Of a stretch of DNA of 64,000 nucleotides, positions 59,338-64,000 are shown one piece after another. The DNA comes from Nitratireductor alexandrii (GTDB lineage Bacteria; Pseudomonadota; Alphaproteobacteria; Rhizobiales; Rhizobiaceae). The stretch spans positions 39,882 through 103,881 of the forward strand of contig NZ_RBVY01000012.1 of NCBI RefSeq assembly GCF_004000215.1. Direction: 5' to 3'. The position numbers were made by a program, and so were the translations under genes. The first letter of the stretch is position 1; each line of letters starts with the position of its first letter. The notes under the pieces are model-generated. The model was not told the origin of the DNA and searched no databases. It was given only the letters and a program-made list of their open reading frames with translations.

Positions 59338-59866
59338 ATGCGATCCGTTTCTATCTCCGGATTCTGAATAGCAATTTCGGCCTTTTGATGCTAGCCGCCC
59401 CGAAGCTCGCATGCCCCGCGCGTGGCCCGAAATGGTAGGACTGATTTCGAACCCGGGCGGGTCCAACACAAGCGGCGCCAACACCCGTCGCGCGCCGTTG
59501 CGGCCAACGTCGCCGTGGTCTCAGCGTCCGACCTGGTGCTGGCAGATCCTGTCGGCGGGCTCCCCAGGGGCTCGCTCTCGGCGCCGGCTGTGCCCACGAG
59601 CTGTCTGCAGACCTGCGAACGGCATGCGGACGCCCCCCGGACATGATCCAATAGCCTGATTCTGTTCGCCCAATCTGGTTCCCGCGGGAACCGCGGTTGC
59701 GCTTTCGCTATGGCCCGGACGGTCGGCAGGCGGCCTCGTTCGCCTTCGCACACAGAGCCGAAGGTTAGGTTGTCGTATCATCGAAACTACCCTAGAAAGA
59801 GCGAATGCCCCGCTACCGCCGGTCGTGAAGGCAGGGAAACGGATCCGTGGCCTGCAAGGTAAGATT
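59338..59866. other. Divergent regulator promoter region
   Basis: A 529-base gap between the FadR-like (minus) and MarR-like (plus) genes with no supported gene. It holds an operator-like element at 59431-59445, a perfect 16-bp palindrome GGTTCCCGCGGGAACC (59677-59692) overlapping AACCGCGGTT (59689-59698), and GTTGTCGTATCATC (59769-59782), a partial match to the GTTGA-N4-TCAAC class, before the MarR gene. Confidence 0.5.
59431..59445. promoter_or_regulatory. Operator-like AATGGT-AGG-ACTGAT
   Basis: One perfect half-site and a degenerate second half, about 95 bases upstream of the second FadR-like start, inside a wider CGAAAT...ATTTCG repeat. Consistent with autoregulation. Confidence 0.45.
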
Positions 59867-60343
59867 GTGAGCAAAGATATGGCGTCAGAGAATGTGAACT
59901 TGTCGACATGGGACATCGACAGTTATTTCCCGGCTCTGATTACATGGGTTTACAACAAGGTCGCATCGCGGTCGTCCAGCATATACCTGGCCCGTTTTGG
60001 CGTCGGGCTGACGGATTGGCGCATCATTGCCTATCTCGGTCTATTCGACGGCGGCACCAATGCGCAGATATGCGATTATATCGGCCTCGACAAAGCGGCG
60101 GTCAGCCGCTCGGTGGCCCGACTTAAGACCAAGGGGATCGCCGTCGTCACGCCCATCAACCGGCGCGATCTCAAGGTCGAACTGACCAAGGAAGGCCGCG
60201 AACTGGGTGAGGAGATCCTCCGCGTCGCGCTCGAGATCGAGGCCAACCTGCTGGCCGGGGTGAGCGAGGAAGAGAAGCAACAGATTCTTGCGTTCCTGCG
60301 CAAGGTGCTCAACAACGTCTCGACCATCAAGAAATCCGGCTAG
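59867..60343 (+). CDS. MarR-family transcriptional regulator
   Basis: A 158-residue winged-helix protein. LTDWRIIAYLGLFDG, CDYIGLDKAAVSRSVARLKTKGIAV (recognition helix) and the wing NRRDLKVELTKEGREL are the MarR pattern, with dimerisation helices at both ends. Most MarR proteins repress a degradation operon and are released by an aromatic or other acid, or its CoA ester. The start is uncertain: GTG at 59867 with AAGGT before it, or ATG at 59879. Its nearest catabolic neighbour is the BVMO/esterase promoter, which has a palindrome of MarR-like form. Confidence 0.92.
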   Translation: MSKDMASENVNLSTWDIDSYFPALITWVYNKVASRSSSIYLARFGVGLTDWRIIAYLGLFDGGTNAQICDYIGLDKAAVSRSVARLKTKGIAVVTPINRRDLKVELTKEGRELGEEILRVALEIEANLLAGVSEEEKQQILAFLRKVLNNVSTIKKSG

Positions 60344-60666
60344 GCCGTCGGCCTGTCATCTCTCCGGCGTAAACCGGCTCGGACCGGCCTGTTCCGTCAA
60401 GATCGAACTTGCCGTGCCGAGCATGGCGTTGCCCGCATGCGGACCGGAGATGCCGGGTCTTCCGGGGTCTGCAGTACGGATGATCCATGCTCGACCTGTT
60501 CGGCGCGCCCCGGAAGATCCAAACGCCTGCGAAGACGAACCGAAGCGCCCCCCAGCCCGCCACAGTAGTGGGATTTCCCAAGCCGGTTTGCCACCGGCGT
60601 CGGAAGCCTGTCCGACGTCGCAACGGACCCGCCCGATTTGGCTTACTACGACGGTTCTTCCCTTTG
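60344..60666. other. Intergenic stretch with small hairpins, no gene
   Basis: About 320 bases between converging MarR-like and BVMO genes. Only short stems are seen, such as CGTCGGA-AGCCTG-TCCGACG (60598-60617) and GCCGGT-TTGCC-ACCGGC just before it. Neither has a T-run. Small open frames here lack starts and family resemblance. Confidence 0.5.
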
Positions 60667-62298
60667 CTACGCGTCCGCAGGTGAAACGAGCCGGAACCCG
60701 GCATAGCCATCATCCGCAACGCTCTTGCAGATATCCGAATACGTCGCCGCACCACCAAGATAGGCCATGAACACCTTGGGCTTGCCCTCGATATTCGCCC
60801 CGACATACCACGAATTCGACCCAAGCCCGGTCAGCAGCGTGTTCTCGGCCAGTTCGCCCACTTTCACGGTCCAGTCATCGACCGCTTCGGTCGTGGCCTC
60901 GATGGTCTGCACGCCCTCCGTTTCCAGCCGGTTCATGCAATCGGCAACCCAGTCCACATTCTGCTCCACCGATGTCACCATGTTGGTGAACACCGAGGGG
61001 CTGCCGGGGCCGGTGACGATGAACATGTTCGGGAAGCCATCGATCGCCATGCCGAGATAGGTCTTGGGACCGTCCTCCCACCGCTCGGTCAGGGTCTGGC
61101 CGCCGCGCCCGACCGGGTTGATCCGCGTCAGCGCCCCGGTCATCGCGTCGAACCCGGTCGCAAGGATAAGAATATCCACCTCGATCTCGCCGGAAGCCAG
61201 CTTGACGCCCGCTTCGGTCACGGTCTCTATCGGGTCGGCCTTCACGTCCAGAAGCGTCACGTTCTCGCGGTTGAAGGTCTTGTAGTAATCGGTATCGACG
61301 CAGATCCGCTTGGCACCGATCGGGTAATGCATCGGCTTCAGCTTCGCTGCGGTCTCGGGGTCCTTCACGATCTGGTCGATCTTGCGGCGCACGAAATCCG
61401 AGGCGTGATCGTTCACGACCTTGCTGCTGGTCATGTCGGTGAACCCGTACATGAACCCGAGCCCGCCGAACTGCCAACGCTCCTCAAAGACCGCTTCGCG
61501 CTCGTCCCAGCTCAGCCCCTCGCCCGGACCTTCACCCGCCGCGTTCAGCGTGTTGTTGCGGGTCTGCTTGGCCAGCGCACGGCGCTCGGGGTAATGCGAT
61601 TTCCAGTCGTGCTGGTAATCGTCGTCCAGCTCGTGGTTATGGGCCGGGATCGAATAATTGGGCGTGCGCTGGAACACGTAAAGATGATCCGCCGCAGCGG
61701 CCAGGCGCGGCGTGGCCTGGATGCCCGACGATCCGGTGCCGATCAGACCGACGCGCTTGCCCTCGAACGAGACCGGCTTATCGGGCCAAGAAGAGGTGCG
61801 GTAAAGCTCGCCCTTGAAGCGCTCGATCCCGTCGAGCTTCGGGGACATGGGCACGGACAGACAGCCGGTTGCCATCAGGCAGTATTTCGCAACGAAGGTC
61901 TCGCCGGTCTCACACCCGATCTCCCACAGGCCCGCCGCCTCGTCGAACACCGCCGTGTTGACGCGGGTGTTGAACTGGATGTCCTTCTTCAGGTCGAACT
62001 TGTCGGCGACGAAATTGACATATTCCAGGATCTCGCCCTGCGGCGCGTAACGCTCGCTCCACGACCATTCCTGCTGGACCTCGTCCGAGAAGGAATAGGA
62101 ATATTGCATGCTCTCGACATCGCAGCGCGCGCCCGGATAGCGGTTCCAGAACCAGGTGCCGCCAACGCCGTTCCCGGCCTCGATCACCTTCACGCGGTAG
62201 CCTTCATTCCGAAAGCGATACAGCGCATAAAGTCCGGCAAATCCGGCCCCTACAATGACAATGTCATATTTCGACGTGTGGGTTTGTGCGGCCGACAT
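60667..62298 (-). CDS. Baeyer-Villiger monooxygenase (class B flavoprotein)
   Basis: A 543-residue FAD/NADPH enzyme of the cyclohexanone/steroid monooxygenase family, which inserts oxygen beside a ketone to give an ester or lactone. FAD site GAGFAG (17-22), the BVMO-type segment GGTWFWNRYPGARCD (46-60) and NADPH site GTGSSG (187-192) are intact. The fingerprint F-x-G-x3-H-x3-W reads FKGELYRTSSW (161-171), with Arg167 in place of His. The terminal part includes SNSWYVGANIEGKP, as in CHMO-type enzymes. Divergent from an esterase, the usual partner for hydrolysing the product. Confidence 0.92.
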   Translation of the reverse strand: MSAAQTHTSKYDIVIVGAGFAGLYALYRFRNEGYRVKVIEAGNGVGGTWFWNRYPGARCDVESMQYSYSFSDEVQQEWSWSERYAPQGEILEYVNFVADKFDLKKDIQFNTRVNTAVFDEAAGLWEIGCETGETFVAKYCLMATGCLSVPMSPKLDGIERFKGELYRTSSWPDKPVSFEGKRVGLIGTGSSGIQATPRLAAAADHLYVFQRTPNYSIPAHNHELDDDYQHDWKSHYPERRALAKQTRNNTLNAAGEGPGEGLSWDEREAVFEERWQFGGLGFMYGFTDMTSSKVVNDHASDFVRRKIDQIVKDPETAAKLKPMHYPIGAKRICVDTDYYKTFNRENVTLLDVKADPIETVTEAGVKLASGEIEVDILILATGFDAMTGALTRINPVGRGGQTLTERWEDGPKTYLGMAIDGFPNMFIVTGPGSPSVFTNMVTSVEQNVDWVADCMNRLETEGVQTIEATTEAVDDWTVKVGELAENTLLTGLGSNSWYVGANIEGKPKVFMAYLGGAATYSDICKSVADDGYAGFRLVSPADA

Positions 62299-62383
62299 CT
62301 TCTTCCTCCCATTTTCTTCAATCTTCGGCGCATGCGGGATTGCTCACCGCCGGCTTAAGTCCAGTCAGGGGTAGCCGGTTTTT

Positions 62384-62397
62384 GTTGACAGGTCAAC
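62384..62397. promoter_or_regulatory. Perfect operator GTTGAC-AG-GTCAAC
   Basis: Six-bp perfect arms around AG in the 134-base gap between BVMO (minus) and esterase (plus). It is of the GTTGA-N4-TCAAC class (10854, 48630) and of the size bound by MarR or GntR dimers. The TTGACA it contains could also be a -35 element for the esterase. Confidence 0.65.
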
Positions 62398-62432
62398 GCT
62401 GACACTGTTTGTTTCCGTGAGGGAGGAGCAAG

Positions 62433-63392
62433 ATGATGGATAAAACACAACCGACGCTCGACGCCGATGCAGCCGCGCTCTTGGATATGTTCGCCAAGGC
62501 GCAGGTGCCCGCGATGGAAAGCATGAACCCCGCTGACGCCCGCGCGGCTGGTGACCAACGGCGGGCGGCGGCGAATCTGCCGTGCCCCACGATCGGGGCG
62601 GTTTCGGACCTTGCCGCGGGCGGGTCCGGCAGCGCCCCGCTTGGCCTGCGCATCTACCGCCCGCTTCTGGGAAAAACCCCCTCCCCCGCCGTGATCTTCT
62701 TCCATGGTGGCGGCTGGGTGATCGGCGGCCCGGATTCGCATGATCATCTGTGCCGCTCTGTGGTGCGCGGCGCCGATGTGACGCTGATCTCGCTCGATTA
62801 CCCGCTGTCCCCGGAAGCCAAGTTCCCCCGCACCCTCGATCTGTGCGCCGAGACCGTCCGCTGGATCTTCGACAATGCCGACGGGCTGGGGATCGACCCC
62901 GCGCGGGTCGCGTTCAGCGGTGACAGCGCCGGCGGAAACCTTGCCGCCGTCCTGGCGCTCATGGCCCGCGACGGCGACCTGCCCCGGCCCCGCGCTCAGG
63001 CGCTGTTCTACCCGGTGACCGACCTCACCATGTCGCAACCCTCCTACGGCATCGACTTCCCCGGAATGCCGGTTTCGGCCCGGACCATGGCGTGGTTCAT
63101 CGACCATTATCTGGAGACCTCGGATCAGGCTCACGACTGGCACGCCTCACCCCTGCTGGCACCGTCCTTCGCGGGTGTCGCTCCGGCCTTCGTCATGACG
63201 GCGGGCTGTGACGTCCTGTGCGACGAGGGCCGCGCCTTCGCCGCCAAGCTGGCCGAGGCCGGAGCCGAGGTGACCGGGGCGCATTTCCCCGGCCAGATCC
63301 ACCCGTTCCTGACCCTGCCCCACGTGCTGCCGCGCTCCTATGCGGCGATCGAGGCCGGTGTGGAATTCCTGGTCCGGCATCTGATGCTCTGA
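62433..63392 (+). CDS. Alpha/beta-hydrolase of the hormone-sensitive lipase family (esterase/lactonase)
   Basis: A 319-residue HSL-family esterase. The oxyanion-hole HGGGW (91-95), nucleophile Ser165 in GDSAGG, Asp260 and His290 (QIHPF) form a complete catalytic set. Two adjacent ATGs (62433, 62436) follow GGGAGGAG. BVMO plus esterase is the standard pair for opening cyclic ketones by way of lactones, or linear ketones by way of esters. No signal peptide is present, so it acts in the cytoplasm. Confidence 0.93.
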   Translation: MMDKTQPTLDADAAALLDMFAKAQVPAMESMNPADARAAGDQRRAAANLPCPTIGAVSDLAAGGSGSAPLGLRIYRPLLGKTPSPAVIFFHGGGWVIGGPDSHDHLCRSVVRGADVTLISLDYPLSPEAKFPRTLDLCAETVRWIFDNADGLGIDPARVAFSGDSAGGNLAAVLALMARDGDLPRPRAQALFYPVTDLTMSQPSYGIDFPGMPVSARTMAWFIDHYLETSDQAHDWHASPLLAPSFAGVAPAFVMTAGCDVLCDEGRAFAAKLAEAGAEVTGAHFPGQIHPFLTLPHVLPRSYAAIEAGVEFLVRHLML

Positions 63393-63463
63393 CCCGGCCC
63401 GGCGGCCGTCAAAACCCCGTCGGTCCACACGGCACGGCCCAAGCCGAATTACGAGTTGGCAAT

Positions 63464-63483
63464 CCACGTTATACTTGACGTGG
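63464..63483. promoter_or_regulatory. Inverted repeat CCACGT-N8-ACGTGG
   Basis: Six-bp perfect arms with an 8-base spacer lie 76 bases before the TRAP receptor at 63559. Possible operator; it matches neither class seen elsewhere in the window. Confidence 0.4.
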
Positions 63484-63558
63484 CAACAGTCGGCAGATAC
63501 CTTTTTCAAGGTTGAATGGACGCGAACCGGCGTCCCGCCATCATCCGGGAGGAAAAAA

Positions 63559-64000
63559 ATGAAATTGATGTCACGTCTTGGCGCCGCCGCACTCGCGACC
63601 GCCACCCTGGTCACCGCTTTGCCCGCAGCGGCCGAAACCACCCTGAAAGTCTCGCTCTTCACGCCGCCCGTCAGCCCGTTGAATGAGCAATTCGAACGGA
63701 TCAAGGCCGGGCTGGCCGAAGCCACCGGCGGCGAGCTGGTACTTGAGCTGTACGAATCCAGCCAGATGGGCCCGGCGGCCCGTCAGTTCGACCTCGTGCG
63801 CACCGGCGTTGCCGACATCACGGTGCTCCTCCTGGGCCTGACGCCGGGCCGGTTCTCGATGTCGCAACTCGCCGAGATGCCGGGCATGAGTGATCCGGGC
63901 GTGTCCGAAGAGGCTTCCTATGCCGTGTCGCAGGCGACGATGGAACTTGGCACCGAATACGGGCTTGTCGCAAACATTTTCGGAGCGCGCAATTATCCAC
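63559..64000 (+). CDS. TRAP-type substrate-binding protein (DctP family), 5' part
   Basis: The first 147 residues of a periplasmic receptor that runs past the window. A signal peptide of about 25 residues (ending PAAAE) is followed by LKVSLFTPPVSPLNEQFERIK and ESSQMGPAARQFDLVRTGVADITVL, the DctP ligand-cleft pattern. GGGAGG precedes the ATG. It is the third DctP-type gene here. Whether its own QM genes follow cannot be seen. Confidence 0.88.
   Translation, partial: MKLMSRLGAAALATATLVTALPAAAETTLKVSLFTPPVSPLNEQFERIKAGLAEATGGELVLELYESSQMGPAARQFDLVRTGVADITVLLLGLTPGRFSMSQLAEMPGMSDPGVSEEASYAVSQATMELGTEYGLVANIFGARNYP

Noticed and set aside
60598..60617. Intrinsic terminator between MarR-like and BVMO genes
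   Set aside because: The 7-bp stem has no T-run on either strand and other equally short stems are nearby.
1..64000. CRISPR arrays, tRNA or rRNA genes, and insertion sequences
   Set aside because: No regular repeat-spacer series, cloverleaf-like sequence, transposase frame or paired terminal repeats were noticed on either strand by eye. A tRNA scan would be decisive for small RNAs.

Overview
The window is GC-rich, densely coded DNA from an alphaproteobacterium, most likely a Rhodobacterales (roseobacter-type) strain. The pointers are a VirB-type conjugation cluster, several TRAP transporters, many ATGA/TGATG/GTGA gene overlaps and strong GGAGG-type ribosome sites. This placement is an inference from gene content; no rRNA, tRNA or marker gene is present.

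Region 1 (1-8.1 kb) is mobile-element DNA. A minus-strand type IV secretion operon runs hypothetical - VirB1-like transglycosylase - VirB2 - VirB3 - VirB4 - VirB7-like lipoprotein - second transglycosylase - VirB5 (cut by the window edge). Small accessory genes follow: a secreted protein, an XRE repressor with a palindrome on its ribosome site, and two hypotheticals. A poorly coding stretch (8.1-8.8 kb) marks the change to region 2, so the window is probably plasmid or conjugative-island DNA.

Region 2 (8.8-64 kb) is almost wholly catabolic: acyl-CoA chemistry, uptake and regulators. It holds an alpha-hydroxyacid oxidase and HpcH-type aldolase with a FadR-like regulator; a Bcr-type exporter; an orphan TRAP binding protein; a quinone oxidoreductase; an ACAD11-like dehydrogenase with a separate APH-fold kinase, a cyclase-family hydrolase and a phosphotriesterase-like lactonase, followed by a Liv-type ABC importer with a fused LivM-LivG subunit; CoA transferases and a CoA ligase; a beta-oxidation operon (SDR, two ACADs, double-hotdog hydratase, enoyl-CoA hydratase); a TRAP QM pair ahead of a DUF35/thiolase-like pair; a second kinase-LvaB-like-ACAD operon; a complete TRAP transporter; a tandem metallo-beta-lactamase-fold protein; an alpha-methylacyl-CoA racemase with an ACAD; a second DUF35/thiolase-like pair followed by a HicB-like small protein, a Rieske oxygenase and a BbsEF-like CoA-transferase pair; FadR- and MarR-type regulators; and a Baeyer-Villiger monooxygenase divergent from an HSL-type esterase.

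My reading of how these fit together (inference): the region degrades one or more cyclic or branched alicyclic/terpenoid/steroid-like compounds. The Rieske oxygenase, BVMO, esterase and lactonase would open rings and yield hydroxy acids. The ligase and CoA transferases would make CoA esters. The two kinase/ACAD modules would remove 4-hydroxyl groups by phosphorylation and elimination, as in the levulinate Lva pathway and animal ACAD10/11. Racemase, ACADs, hydratases, SDR and the DUF35/thiolase-like pairs would then shorten branched chains by beta-oxidation or retro-aldol cleavage. Two operator families recur at the promoters: TGGT-N3-ACCA (FadR/GntR-like) and GTTGA-N4-TCAAC (possibly MarR or the first FadR). 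They tie the scattered operons into what looks like a co-regulated catabolic system.
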